DNA from: Piliocolobus tephrosceles | Taxonomy: Eukaryota; Chordata; Mammalia; Primates; Cercopithecidae | Direction: 5' to 3' | DNA: 64,000 nucleotides | Assembly: GCF_002776525.5 (NCBI RefSeq) | Contig: NC_045436.1 | Span: forward strand, 160,045,990-160,109,989 | In this document: piece by piece, positions 22,643-33,776 of the stretch | Numbering within the stretch: position 1 is the first letter of the stretch | Layout: every line of letters begins with the position of its first letter | Made by a program: the position numbers and the translations under genes | Notes under the pieces: generated by a model | Databases searched by the model: none | Told to the model about the DNA's origin: nothing | The model's input: the letters and a program-made list of their open reading frames with translations, nothing else

Positions 22643-23530
22643 GGAATGGAATAGAATGGAATGGAATAAAATGCATTGGAATGGAATATGGAATGGAATG
22701 GAATGGAATATGGAATGGAATGGAATATGGAATGGAATGGAATGGAATATGGAATAGAATGGTATATAGAATGGAATGGAATGGAATATGGAATGTAATG
22801 GAATGGAATATGGAATGGAATGGAATATGGAATGGAATATGTAATGGAATGGAATGGAATGGAATATTGAATGGAACACAATATGCAATGGAATGGAATG
22901 GAATCAAATGGAATCGAATGGAATATAGAATGGAATGGAATGGAATATGGAGTGGAATTGAATGAAATGGAATGGAATGGAATATGGAATGGAATAGAAT
23001 GGAATGGAATAAGGAATGGAATGGAATGGTATGGAATGGAATGGAATGGAATATGCAATGGAATGGAATGGAATATGGAATGGAATATGGTATGGAATGG
23101 AATGGAATATGGAATGGAATGGAATATGGTATGGAATGGAATGGAATGCAATATGGAATGGAATGGAAAATGAATGGAATGTAATATGGAATGGAATAGA
23201 ATATGGAACGGAATGAAATGGAATGAAACGGAATATTGAATGGCATAGAATGGAATGGAATGGAATATGGAATGGAATGGAATATGGAATGGAATGGAAT
23301 ATGGAATGGAATGGAATATGAAATGGAATGGAATGGAATATGGAATGGAATGGAATATGGAATGGAATGGAATATGGAATGGAATGGAACAGAACGGAAT
23401 GGAATATGAAATGGAATGGAATGGAACGGAATGGAACGGAGTGAAATGTGATATGGAATGCAATGGAATATGGAATGGAATGGAATATCGAATGGAATGG
23501 AATATGGAATGGAATGGAATATGGAACGGA
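22643..23530 (+). repeat. (GGAAT)n satellite array, about 890 bp
   Basis: Near-continuous GGAAT pentamers with a recurrent 'GGAATAT' variant every 2-4 units, giving an irregular higher-order pattern. Sporadic variants (GGAAC, GTAAT, GGTAT) show mild divergence. GGAAT is the pentamer of primate satellites II/III, normally pericentromeric; here it is interstitial. Long ORFs on both strands (MEWNGIWNG... and HSIPFHSIP...) arise only because neither orientation contains stop codons. Confidence 0.97.
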
Positions 23531-23703
23531 ATCAGGTAGGGAGAGGCCACAGAGATATTGCTAAACATCCTACAACGTACACACAGCTTCTCACAACAAA
23601 GAACTATCTGGTCCATAATGTGAATAGCACCAAGATGGAGAAATGATGATTTAAAACCACATGCGTATTAGAATACATCACCAGGAGTGGTGGCTCACGC
23701 CTG
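23531..23703 (-). repeat. 173-bp inverted duplicate of 25004-25176
   Basis: The reverse complement of 25004-25176 aligns without gaps and with four mismatches (169/173). It includes part of the hAT MITE, the junction, and the first about 20 bp of the Alu at 24736-25026. Three of the four differences are CpG/TpG-type changes. It separates the two satellite arrays. Confidence 0.93.
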
Positions 23704-23968
23704 ATTCCATTCCATTCCATTCCATATTCCATTCCATTCCATATTCCATTTCATTTCATTCCATTCCATTCCATTCCATTATCCATTCCATTCCATATTC
23801 CATTCCATTCCATATTCCATTCCATTCCNNNNNNNNNNCATATTCCATTCCATTCCATATTCCATTCCATTCCATTCCATTCCATATTCCATTCCATTCC
23901 ATTCCATATTCCATTCCATTCCATATTCCATTCCATTCCATTTCACATTCCATATTCCATTCCATTCC
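23704..23968 (-). repeat. (ATTCC)n array, opposite orientation
   Basis: Same pentamer satellite as at 22643 but on the opposite strand, about 265 bp including ten N. It starts within the copied Alu head ('gctcacgcctg' then attcc) and ends at 'ccattcc' before 'tggatcctggatg'. Confidence 0.96.
23829..23838. other. Assembly gap in the ATTCC array
   Basis: Ten N within pure satellite, so the true array may be much longer than shown. Confidence 0.98.
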
Positions 23969-24058
23969 TGGATCCTGGATGTGTCCATCAGTAGGAGAAT
24001 GGATGTGCTCAATGGTTGTCATACAAAACCACGCACCAGTAGGAAAGCTAAGAACTAG
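23969..24058 (+). mobile_element. L1M fragment continuing after the satellite
   Basis: 'Tgtccatcagtaggagaatgg' type motif (quoted in part: 'catcagtaggagaatgg') and 'gttgtcatacaaaa' resemble the end of L1 ORF2. Confidence 0.55.
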
Positions 24059-24366
24059 TTTTTTTGTTTGTTTGTTTGTTTGTTTTGAGATGGAGTCTCA
24101 CTCTAGCTCAGTCTAGAGTGCGACAGTACCATCTCGGCTCACTGCAACCTCCGCCTCTTGGGTTCAAGCAGTTCTCCTGTCTCAGCCTCCCAAGTAGCTG
24201 GGCTTACAGGTGTGCACCACCACACCCAGCTAATTTTTGTATTTTTAGTAGAGATGAAGTTTCACCATGTTGACCAGGCTGGTCTTGAACTCTTGACCTC
24301 AAGTAGTCTGCCCACGTCGGCCTCCCAAGGTGTTGGGATTACAGACATGAGCCACCATGCCTGGCC
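24059..24366 (-). repeat. Alu
   Basis: Minus-strand Alu with a (TTTG)n tail. 'Agaactag' before it and 'aggaactag' after it form the target repeat. Confidence 0.92.
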
Positions 24367-24418
24367 ACTAGGAACTAGATTTATGCACAGCAACAGATAT
24401 GTTGAAAAAGTTAGAAAT

Positions 24419-24565
24419 AGCTAGACTTGGTGGCTCATGCCTGTAATTCTAGCACTTAGTGGGAGGCTGAGGGCTGAGGTGGGAGGATCACTTGAGCTCA
24501 GGAGTTTGAGACCAGCATGGACAACATAGTGAGACCTCGTCTCTATTAAATAAATTAAGTTAAAA
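24419..24565 (+). repeat. Free left Alu monomer (FLAM-like)
   Basis: Single monomer 'tagacttggtggctcatgcc' to 'acctcgtctctattaaata', with no right monomer. Old copy. Confidence 0.8.
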
Positions 24566-24735
24566 ATATATTGATGAATGAAAAAAATAAACTGAATCAG
24601 AGCTATAGCTCAATACTAGTTGTATAAGTTAAAATCCAACCCCCTAAAGGATATTATATATGTTCATGTGTGAATGTACGCTTATATGTATATATACAGA
24701 TATGTGTGTCTATACACACACACACATTGTTCTTG
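24566..24735. other. L1-like scrap plus TATG/CA-rich run
   Basis: AT-rich text ending in 'tatatgtatatatacagata' and (CA)7 at 24713-24727. Probably the tail of the L1M seen at 23969. Confidence 0.4.
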
Positions 24736-25026
24736 TTTTTGTTTTTGTTTTGATGGAGTCTCTCTCTGTCACCAGGCTGGAGTGCAGTTGGTGCGATATT
24801 GGGTCACTGCACCCTCCGCCTCCGGGGTTCAAGTGCTTCTCATGTCTCGGCTCCCCAGTAGCTGGAACTACAGGCGCACACCACCACACCCAGCTGATTT
24901 TTGTATATTTAGTAGCGATGGGGTTTCACCATGTTGGCCAGGATGGTCTCGATCTCTTGACCTCGTGATCTGCCTTCCTTGACCTCCCAAGGTGCTGGGA
25001 TTACAGGCGTGAGCCACCACTCCTGG
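24736..25026 (-). repeat. Alu whose head is part of the duplicated block
   Basis: Minus-strand Alu with a (TTTTTG)n tail. Its first about 20 bp (25004-25026 as read on +) are copied in inverted orientation at 23681-23703. Confidence 0.92.
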
Positions 25027-25290
25027 TGATGTATTCTAATACGCGTGTGGTTTTAAATCATCATTTCTCCATCTTGGCGCTATTCACATTTTGGACCAGA
25101 TAGTTCTTTGTTGTGAGAAGCTGTGTGTACATTGTAGGATGTTTAGCAATATCTCTGTGGCCTCTCCCTACCTGATGCCGGTAGCACCCACTCAGTTGTG
25201 ACAACCAAAAACGTCTCCAGACACTGTTAAATATCTCCTGTGGTAGAGAGAGCCTAACTGTCCTGGTTAAGAACCACTCATCTAAGCCAT
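25027..25290. repeat. hAT-Charlie-like MITE, source of the inverted copy
   Basis: 'Ccatcttggcgctattcaca', 'ccagatagttctttgttgtg', 'tgtgacaaccaaaaacgtct' and 'cctggttaagaaccactcat' follow the same element as at 18186. Only 25027-25176 is duplicated upstream. Confidence 0.75.
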
Positions 25291-25868
25291 ATGTGAAACG
25301 CATTAGTGTGACCACTTAGGTTCTCAGAGGCACGTGTTGTGAGAGGGACTGTGTGAGGAAAGGAAAAATATTAAAATAAAACAAGAGCAGAGTCTTGCAC
25401 ACAATGGTTATGACGTGCCGTGAACTGAGGAGGAGAATGATTACCTCAACTGTGGGTAGCTGAGGTCCAAATACAAGAAATAAAGAAAAACAAACTAAAG
25501 TTGGCCTTACTCCTCTGAATTGGTGTGTGTTTATTGGTATTCAATCAGCCACAACCTGAGTGTCTTTGAAGGCAAAGAAATGTAGTGCACAATATAATCT
25601 TTTGCATTTTGGCTTTCGCCGTGACTTTAGACAGAGTGAAGAAGCCTTGGTATTTCTTTAATGAGATGTACGAAAGCAATTTTTGAAGGGTGCAAAAGCT
25701 CTAGTGTCAGGAAGACTGTTGGATTAACCAACAGACAGACAAAACCTGTACTGCAGCATTCAGTAAAGCAGACAACAAACACGGCTAGAAAACAAGGTCA
25801 GCCCCAATGGACTTACCTGGATTTTGCAATAAGAAACCAGCCAGAAAGAAGCCTTTAAAAATAAATAG
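25291..25868. other. Intergenic, nothing recognised
   Basis: About 580 bp of unique-looking DNA; a short + ORF at 25661-25858 has no recognisable domain. Confidence 0.4.
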
Positions 25869-25870
25869 TA

Positions 25871-26239
25871 CAGTTGTCCTCTCCATACCCATGGGTTCCG
25901 CATCTGTGGACTCAACCAGCCTTGGGTCAAAAATACTACTTTTAAAAATGGCAAGCTGGGTGCAGTGGCTCATGCCTGTAATCCCAGCACTTTGGGAGGC
26001 CAAGGTGGGTGGATTCCTTGAGATCAGGAATTCAAGATCACCCTGGTCAAAATGGTGAAACCCCGTCTCTACTAAAAACACAAAATTAGCCAGGTGTGGT
26101 AGCATGTGCCTGTAATCCCAGCTGCTCGGGAGGCTGAGGTAGGAGAATCACTTGAACCCAGGAGGTGGAAGCTACAGTGAGCCAAGGTGGTGATATTGCA
26201 CTCCAGCCTGGGTGACAGAGCGAGACTCTCTCAAAAAAA

Positions 26240-26273
<34 letters not shown>

Positions 26274-26512
26274 TATTGCAACTGTATGAACTTTTTTTGA
26301 TCATTATTTCCTAAGCCATACAGGCTAACAACTATTTACACAGCATTTACACTGTATTAGGTATTATAAGTAATCTAGAGATGATTTAAGGTATATAGGA
26401 GCATGTGCATAGATTGTGTGTAAATACTAGCCATTTTGTATCAGGGATTTGAGCATGCAAGGATTTGAGGGAGGTCCTGGAACCCGTCCCCACAGATACA
26501 GAGGGACTACTG
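25871..26512. mobile_element. Tigger-type MITE (MER2-like) with TA target site, split by an Alu
   Basis: Opposed ends 'cagttgtcctctccataccc' (25871) and 'cacagatacagagggactac' (to 26512) are inverted, and TA lies at 25869-25870 and 26513-26514, as expected of Tc1/mariner-class elements. The interior 'tattataagtaatctagaga' and 'gaacccgtccccacagatac' is typical of a Tigger-derived MITE. Confidence 0.85.
25952..26275 (+). repeat. Alu with A tail and (TA)n
   Basis: Full-length + strand Alu inside the Tigger MITE. The tail is 25 A followed by about nine TA. Confidence 0.93.
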
Positions 26513-26518
26513 TATTTT

Positions 26519-26872
26519 TGCTATGGACTGAATGTTTATGTCCTCCCAAAATTCAAATGTAGAATCCCTAACTTCCAGTGGGATAGCATTTGGAGCTAGG
26601 GCCTTTGGGAGGTGATTGGGATTAGATGAGTTCATGAGGGTCAAGCCCTTATGATAGGATTAATGCCCTTATAAAAAGAGATACTGGAGAGCTTGCACTG
26701 TCTCCCACATATGTATCAAGGAGGGGCCATCCAAGCTCACAGCAAGATGATGGCCACCTAGAAACCAAGAAAAAAGGCTTCAGGATAAAATGCACCTTGC
26801 TAGCACTTTGATTTTGGACTTCCAATTCTCTAGAAGTGTAAGAAATAAAGTTTTGTTGTTAAACCTAGTCTG
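26519..26872 (+). mobile_element. MLT1-type MaLR LTR
   Basis: 'Gctatggactgaatgtttat', 'tcccaaaattcaaatgtaga', 'ttgggaggtgattgggatta', 'cccttataaaaagagatact' and 'gtgtaagaaataaagttttg' follow an MLT1A/MSTD-like LTR. The 3' end is cut by the next Alu. Confidence 0.85.
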
Positions 26873-26873
26873 A

Positions 26874-27183
26874 GGCCAGGCTCAGTGGCTCAGGCCTGTA
26901 ATCCCAGCACTTTCAGAGGCTGAGACGGGCAGATCACAAGGTCAGGAGTTCGAGACCATCCTGGCCAACATGGTGAAACCCCCATCTCTACAAAAAATAC
27001 AAAAATTCCCAGCATGGTGGCAGGCGCCTACAGTCCCAGCTACTCAGGAGTCTGAGGCGGGAGAATCGCTTGAACCCGGGAGGCAGAGGTTGCAGTGAGC
27101 CGAGACCACATCATTGTACTCTAGCCTGGGTGACAGTGAGACTCCATCTCAAAAAAAAAAAAAAAAAGAAAAAAGAAAAAAGA
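26874..27183 (+). repeat. Alu
   Basis: Full-length + strand Alu with tail (A)n(GAAAAAA)n. Confidence 0.92.
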
Positions 27184-27717
27184 GTCACATATTATTAAAA
27201 GGTACAAGTAGTGAATAAGAAAGCTACAGTGGCTATTAACATTAGATAAAATAGACTTCAAGATAAGGAGTATTACAAGAGACAAAAAGGTCAGTAGGAT
27301 GGAATATATATATATATCCAGTAACAAAGTGTGACAAATGTGTAAAGCAGAACTTGATAGAAATAAAAAGAAATAGACAAATCTACAAACTTAGAGATTT
27401 TCACACACTTCTCTCAGTAATAGAACAACTAAAAAAAAAAAAAAGGTAAGTTTACAGAAGATCTGAAAGACACTATTGATGTCCTTAACCTAACTAACAT
27501 TTATAAAATATCATGCCCAACAATTGAAAATATACTTTCTTTTCAAGGTCACATGGAATGCTCCCCAAAATGGACAATATTTTTCAGAAAAATAGAAAAA
27601 AAACTTCTGAACTTTTTTATTAGGTTAGTGTTATCTTAATGTCAAAATCAGACAAAATATCACAAAATTAGTAAACAAAACTCAGATCAATATTCATCAT
27701 AAACATAGATACAAAAG

Positions 27718-28016
27718 GCTGGGCGTGGTGGTGCACGCCTATAATGCTAGCATTTTGGGAGGCTGAGGCAGGCGGATCACCTGAGGTCAGAAGTTCAAGC
27801 CCAGCCAGGGCAACATGGCGAAACCCTGTCTCTACTAAAAACAAAAAAATTAGCCAGGCATGGTGGTGGGCGCCTGTAATCTCAGCTACTCAGGAGGCGG
27901 AGGCAGGAGAATCACCTGAACCCGGGAGGCAGAGGTTGCAGTGAGCCGAGATCAGGCCACTGCACTCCAGCCTGGAAGACGGAGTGAGACCATCTCAAAA
28001 AAAACAAAAACAAAAA
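27718..28016 (+). repeat. Alu nested in L1M
   Basis: + strand Alu starting 'ggctgggcgtggtggtgcac', tail (AAAAAC)n. Confidence 0.92.
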
Positions 28017-28235
28017 TCCTTAACCAAATATTACCAAATTGAAGCAGGCAATGAAAAGAAGAAGACATTATGATCTAGTGTAGTTTATCTCAGGAATGAA
28101 GGTTGTCTAACATTTAAAACCAATTGATATAATTAGTTGTATTAACAGACTAAAAAAGGATACAACCTCATCTCAATAGATGCAGATAAAGCATTTGACA
28201 ATATCCAGTGTCCCTTTATATTAAAAACACATAGC

Positions 28236-28547
28236 AGGCTGGGCACAGTGGTTCATGCCTATAATTCCAGCACTTTGGGAGGCCGAGGTGGGCGGATCAC
28301 CTGAGGTCAGGAGTTCGAGACCAGTCTGTCCAACATGATGAAACCCGGTCTCTACTAAAAATACAAAAAAAAAAAAAAAAAATTAGCTGGGCGTGGTGGT
28401 GAGTGCCTGTAATCCCAGCTACTCAGGAGGCTGAGGCAGGAGAATGGCTTGAACCTGGCAGGTGGAGGTTGCAGGGAGCCAAGATAGCACCACTGCACTC
28501 CAGCCTGGGCGACAGCCGGAGTGAGACTCTGTCTCAAAGAAAAAAAG
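28236..28547 (+). repeat. Alu nested in L1M
   Basis: + strand Alu with an expanded mid-element A run (18 A at about 28366-28383). Confidence 0.92.
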
Positions 28548-28764
28548 CAGAAAACAAAACCCCAGCAAATTAGGAAGAGAAAGGGACTTAAGGGACTTCC
28601 TCAATCTGATAAAAAGTATCTATAACAAAACCTACAGCGACATTATACTTAATGGCAACAAACTGAACACTTTCTCCCTAAGATTTGGAACAAAGCAAGG
28701 ATGTCTTCTATGGCCAGTCCTATTCAGCATTGTACTGGAAGTCCTTTGTAAAAACAAACAAACT

Positions 28765-29060
28765 GGCCTGGCGCCGTGGCTCCCATCAGTAATCCCAGAA
28801 CTTTGGGAGGCCGGGGCGGGCAAATCATGGGGTCAGGAGTTCGAGACCAGTAATAGTGAAACCCCATCTCTATTAAAAATGCAATAATTAGTTGGCGTGG
28901 TGGTGTGCACCTGTAGTCCCAGCTACTGGGGAGGCTGAGGTGGGAGAATCGCTTGAACATGGGAGGCAGAGGTTGCAGTGAGCCAAGACCACGTCATTGC
29001 ACTCCAGTTGGGCGACAGAGTGAGACTCCATCTCAAAAAAAAAAAAAAAAAAAAAAAAAG
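28765..29060 (+). repeat. Alu nested in L1M
   Basis: + strand Alu 'ggcctggcgccgtggctccc', with a small internal deletion near 28850 and an A25 tail. Confidence 0.91.
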
Positions 29061-29548
29061 CTAAGGAATATACAAAAAGAAAAAAATACCATAACAATTA
29101 CATGATCTTATCAGTGTTGTAGAATCCAAAGTCAACATTTAAAAAATTATGTTTTGATATGTTAGCAATAAACCATTGAATGAAAAAATTAAGAAAACAA
29201 CTATTTACTAGATCATCACTCAGTAAGAAATACTGAGGGATAAATTTAACAAAAGGCTTACAAGACCAGTATTCTAAAAACTGAGAGTATTACTGAGAAA
29301 AATTAAAGAAAACCTAAATAAAATGGAGAGGTATATCATCTGTGTAAATCAAAATACTTAATATTTTCAACATGTAAATTCTCCCCAAATTGATTTTATA
29401 GATTCAATGCAATATCAGTCAAAATCTGGCAAAATTTTTCTATTTTGTAGAAATTTCCAAGCTGATTCTAAAATTTATATGGAAATACAAAGGACCTAGA
29501 ATAGCTAAAGCCGTGTTGGGGTAAAAAAAAAGAACAAAGTTGGAGGAC

Positions 29549-29875
29549 TGGCCAGGTGCAGTGGCTCATGCCTGTAATCCCAGCACTTTGGGAGGCAGAG
29601 GAGGGCAGATCACTTGAGGTCAGGCGTTTGAGACCATACTGGCCAACATGGTGAAACCTCATATTTACTGAAAATATAAAAATTAGCCTGGCTTGGTGTT
29701 GTGCACCTGTAATTCCAGCTACTTGGGAGGCTGAGGCAGGATAATTTCTTGAACCTGGGAGGTGGAGGTGGTCTTCCAGTGAGCCAAGGTGGCACCACTG
29801 CACCCCAGCCTAGGCAACAGAGCAAGACTCTGTGCCCGCGTCCCCTGCCACCACACGCACACACACACAAATAAC
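29549..29875 (+). repeat. Alu nested in L1M
   Basis: + strand Alu; the tail carries '(CA)n' (acacgcacacacacac) rather than pure A. The L1 text 'aacaaagttggaggact' stops right before it. Confidence 0.9.
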
Positions 29876-30500
29876 ACTTAAAACTCAATAATGAAAGACC
29901 AAAAACGCAATCCAATACTTAAAAAAAAAAAAAAGCTGGCGGGGTGGGGGACAAATAAACTGAAGCCTCTTCACGGAACTAGCTATAAGGATGGCAAAAA
30001 AGTACATTGAAAGTAGGCTGAACGTCATTATTCAATGAAAATTAAAACCACATTGAGATACCACTACGTATCCATTATCATAGCTACAGTTAAAAAGACT
30101 AGTGTTGGCAATGACTTAAAACAACTGGAACTCTCATTTGCTATTGGTGGAAAAGTAAAATAGCACAACTACTTTGGAAAACACAGTTTGGCAGTTTCTT
30201 AAATGTTACGCATACACTTCCCAAGTTAGTATTGTCAGATAAGGGACACTAGTGAAATTTAAATTTTAGACAAATAGTGAATAATTTGTCAATATAGGCT
30301 CCAAATATTGCATGGGATATATGTATCCTAAAAAATTGCTTCTTATTTATCTGAAATTCAACTTTAAATGGATGCCTTGTATTTTTATTTACTAAATCTG
30401 GCAAATCTACTTCCCATACAACCCAGACATTTCACCTCCATGTAATTACCCAAGAGAAATAAAAATATGTCCCCCTGTACACCAAAGTTCACAGCAGCCT

Positions 30501-30961
30501 TTCTCTCTTTCTCTTTCTTTCTTTTTCTTTCTTCCCTTCCTTCCTTCCTTCCTTCCTTCCTTCCTTCCTTCCTTCCTTCCTNNNNNNNNNNCCTTCCTTC
30601 CTTCCTTCCTTCCTTCCTTCCTTCCTTCCTTCCTTCCTTCTTCCTTCTTTCTTTCTTCCTTTCTTCCTTTCTGTTTTCTTTCTCAGACTCTCACTCTGTT
30701 GCCCAGGCTGGAGTGCAGTGGTGTGATTTCCAATCACTACAACCTCCACTTCCCAAGTTCAAGTGATTCTCGTGCCTCAGCCTCCCAAGTAGTGGGATTA
30801 CAGACGCTCATGACCATGCCCAGCTAACTTTTTGTATTTTTAGTAGAAATGGGTTTTCGTCATGTTGGGCAGGCTGGTCTCAAACCCCTGACCTCAGGTG
30901 ATCCACCTGTCTCAGCCTCCCAAAGTGCTGGGATTTCACGCGTGAGCCACTGTACCTGGCC
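30501..30961 (-). repeat. Alu with giant (CCTT)n tail, nested in L1M
   Basis: Minus-strand Alu body at 30680-30961. Its tail has expanded into at least 170 bp of CCTT/CTTT pyrimidine repeat (30501-30680), interrupted by an assembly gap. Target repeat CACAGCAGCC at about 30490-30499 and 30962-30971 shows that the pyrimidine tract belongs to the Alu insertion. Confidence 0.93.
30582..30591. other. Assembly gap in the CCTT tract
   Basis: Ten N inside a tetranucleotide repeat; the true length is unknown. Confidence 0.98.
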
Positions 30962-31440
30962 CACAGCAGCCCTCTTTGTAATATGTCCCAAACTGGAACC
31001 AACCCAAATGCCCATGAACAAGAAGTCTGGATAAACAAATTATGGTATATCCATACAATGGCATACTATTCAGCAATAAGAAGGAATGAGCTACTAATAC
31101 ACACATAACATGGATGAATAATTATGATGAGTGAAAGAAGCCAGACCAAAAACAGTACCTATTGAATGATTCTGTTTAAATATAATTCTAGAAAATGCAA
31201 ACTAACCTATAGTGACAGAAAGCTGACCAATGATTGCCTGGGCCAAGTGTGGGGTTCGTAGAAGGCAGGGAGGGAAGGATGCTCTTTACACTTCTGGGTG
31301 TGATGGATATACTTATCATCTTGATTGTGATGAGGATTTTACAGGCGTAGACCTATGCCAAAACTCATGAAATCATATTTTTCAAATATGTGCAGCTTAT
31401 GATAGGTCAATTGTACCTTAATGAAGCTGTACAATTTTAT

Positions 31441-31754
31441 TTGTAATGTTCTTGTATCCTAAGATACGAACTGTACAAATCTTATTTGTAAGGTTACTCT
31501 GTATATAATAGTTTGTGAAACTGCGTGGCCAGTAAAGCAAACATCTTACTCACTTAGAGAGATAGGACCAACAAATCTAAAAGCTAAATAAAAGCACAAG
31601 TGTTAAACAAGATGAAATGAAAGATAATATTTGTAAATACTAAAGCAATGTGTTTTAATTTCCCTTTGAACTCATGTTCCTTTGCAGCTTTCATGGAGAC
31701 AGCCCTGACGCTTATAACCAGAGAGCTGAAAAGAGCTGTTATCTGACTTCATTT
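31441..31754. other. Intergenic, nothing recognised
   Basis: AT-rich flank after the L1M end. 'Cttgtatcctaagatacgaact' (in part 'tcctaagatacgaactgta') is not assigned. Confidence 0.4.
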
Positions 31755-32043
31755 TATTTTTTGAGACAGAGTCTCGCTCTGCTGCTCAGGCTGGAGTGCA
31801 GTGGCGTGATCTTTCCTCACTGTAACCTCCACCTCCCAGGTACAAGTGATTCTCTTGCCTCAGCCTCCTGTGTAGCTGGGATTACAGGGGCATGCACCAC
31901 CACACCTGGCTAATTTTTGTATTTTTAGCAGAGATGGGGTTTCACCATGTTGGTCAGGCTGGTCTTGAATTCCTGACCTCAGGTGATCCGCCCACCTCGG
32001 CCTCCCAAAGTGCTGGGATTACAGGAGTGAGCCACCACACCGG
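31755..32043 (-). repeat. Alu
   Basis: Minus-strand Alu, short T tail, 5' head ending 'gccaccacaccgg'. Confidence 0.91.
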
Positions 32044-32500
32044 TAGAGAGAGGAAGTGGGTGAAAGTGCCCAGAAGCAAAGTCCAAACCAAGAGAAGGGA
32101 CTACAGGTTTATTGATTGCAGATGTTAGCATCAGAGGCTGGCCCAACAACTAGGTAGTATAAAGACATTATACACATCACCACAAGCAGTTGGCAGGCTC
32201 TACCCTTACACCAATTACACAGCAATTGTGTGTATGCATTGGAGGGCTTCTGAGAGAGAAGCCATTTGACCTAGAGAAACAGAGCATTAGCCAAAGGCAC
32301 TGTGATATTTATTATATCGGACTAACTAATTTCCTCACTCTACTCCTCTATGTATCCCCATCAATGTCCAGGAGATGCTCACTCAAAACCAAATAAAACT
32401 TAGTTTATAGTCAAAATGAAGAAAATACAATCCAAATGGTGGTGGAAATAAATTCGCAACCCCACTACCAACGTAATACGAGAAATATTTGAAGGCATTC
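32044..32500. other. Intergenic, nothing recognised
   Basis: About 450 bp of unique-looking DNA; a + ORF of 68 codons at 32190-32396 has no recognisable family. Confidence 0.4.
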
Positions 32501-32501
32501 A

Positions 32502-32712
32502 GTAGCCGGGCTCGGTGGCTCACCCAGAACTTTGGGAGGCCGAGGTGGGTGGGTCACTTGAGGTCAGGAGTTCGAGACCAGCCTGGCCAAGGTGATGAAA
32601 CCCCGTCTCTACTAAAAATACAAAAATTAGCCAGGCATGGTGGCAGATGCCTGTAAGCCCAGTTACTCTGGAGGCAGAAGCAGGAGAATCACTTGAACCT
32701 GGGAGGCGGAGG
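32502..32712 (+). repeat. Alu, 3' truncated
   Basis: + strand Alu that ends in the right monomer at 'acctgggaggcggag' and merges with a purine-rich run 'gggagaggaaggggaagaag'. Confidence 0.88.
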
Positions 32713-32905
32713 GGGAGAGGAAGGGGAAGAAGAAGAAAGATGTCAACTTAAAATCACGAGATTTATGAATTTATAAAGAAGAACTTTGATTTCTTATGAT
32801 AGGTTACAACATTGCAAGCTGGGAGCCTCCGACTGATATGGAATGCAGACATTTCACCAGATGAAAGGTGGACTGGGTTTTATGCTAAATGGATTGGCTA
32901 AATAT
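32713..32905. other. Short unassigned segment between Alus
   Basis: 'Atttataaagaagaactttg' and later 'gatgaaaggtggactggg' may be the flank of an old LTR whose remainder lies after the next Alu. Confidence 0.3.
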
Positions 32906-33218
32906 TTGTTTTGTTTTGTTTTCGTTTTTGTTTTTGAGACGGAGTCTTGCTCTGTCATCCAGGCTGAAGTGCAGTGCCATGATCTCGGCTCACTGCAGCC
33001 TCCACCTCCCAGGTTCCAGCGATTCTCCTGCATCAGCCTCTCGGGTAGCTGGAATTACAGGCATGCGCCACCACGCCCAGCTAATTTTTGTATTTTTAGT
33101 AGAGAAGGGATTTCACCACATTTACCAGGCTGGTCTCGAACTCCTGACCTCAGGTGATCTGCCCGCCTTAGCCTGCCAAAGTGCTGAGATTACAGATGCG
33201 AGCCACCGTGCCTGGCCT
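32906..33218 (-). repeat. Alu (AluS-like)
   Basis: Minus-strand Alu with (TTTTG)n tail. 'Ggctaaatat' before and 'cctaaatata' after fit a target repeat. Confidence 0.93.
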
Positions 33219-33776
33219 AAATATATGTACTTAACAGGTTATAGGAGAAGCTACAAATACTCATGAAGGGTGGTCATGTGCATGCGTGGTAAGCAAACAT
33301 GTATTATATACATCCCATGTTCACTTTGGGGTGGAGACTTAACATTAAAACACAATAAAATTAGGTCTCTATGTCAAAAGGTGAAACAAAGACACTCTGT
33401 GTACAGCCTCCGTAGACCAGCCAGAACCAGTGCATGGTTGGTGGTCATTTATCAGGAAGGAATGCTTTGTAAACCAGTCAGCTGTCATGTCAAAATCTCA
33501 AAACGAGAGGGGAGTCCAGCCTTGGCATCACGAGGTTAATTGAAGCCAGCGGAGGCATCTTCCATTCTTTTATTTCCAAGGCTTGTTTCTGTTTAACAGT
33601 TGGGAGAAAAAAAAAAAACAACAAAACATCAAGTGACAGTGAGGAAGGGGACGCAGTGAAGTGTGATTGACCTTCCATCTTGTCATGGCCAGAAACTTAG
33701 TATTTGTGAAAAGTTTTTCTAAGGTCTCCTTAGCCAAGAAGAGTCCGTTCAGTTATCAGGGGGCTTAGGATTTTAC
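33219..33776. other. Intergenic, possibly old retroviral LTR remains
   Basis: About 550 bp including 'caaaacgagaggggagtcca' and 'cttccattcttttatttcca'. Wording recalls an antisense ERV-derived LTR but I cannot name it. Confidence 0.3.

Larger units (their letters stand above)
27184..31440 (+). mobile_element. Long old L1M with five nested Alus
   Basis: Colinear pieces of L1 ORF2 and 3' end on the + strand: 'agacttcaagataaggagta' and 'attacaagagacaaaaaggt' (27250-27290), 'aatagatgcagataaagcat' (28175), 'ggaacaaagcaaggatgtct' (28687), 'ggaaatacaaaggacctaga' (29480), 'aaccaacccaaatgcccatg' (30995), 'ccttaatgaagctgta' (31415). Frameshifts and stops are everywhere. Removing the Alus gives roughly 2.7 kb of degraded L1. 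Confidence 0.85.

Noticed and set aside
22533..23616. ORFs of up to 334 residues composed of HSIPFHSIPY-type repeats on the minus strand, and MEWNGIWNG-type repeats on the plus strand
   Set aside because: Pure translation of GGAAT/ATTCC satellite, which lacks stop codons in several frames. Unit variation does not respect any reading frame.
30467..30766. ORF rich in FLPSFLPS and, on the other strand, RKEGRKEG
   Set aside because: Translation of the CCTT tetranucleotide tract, partly through the assembly gap.
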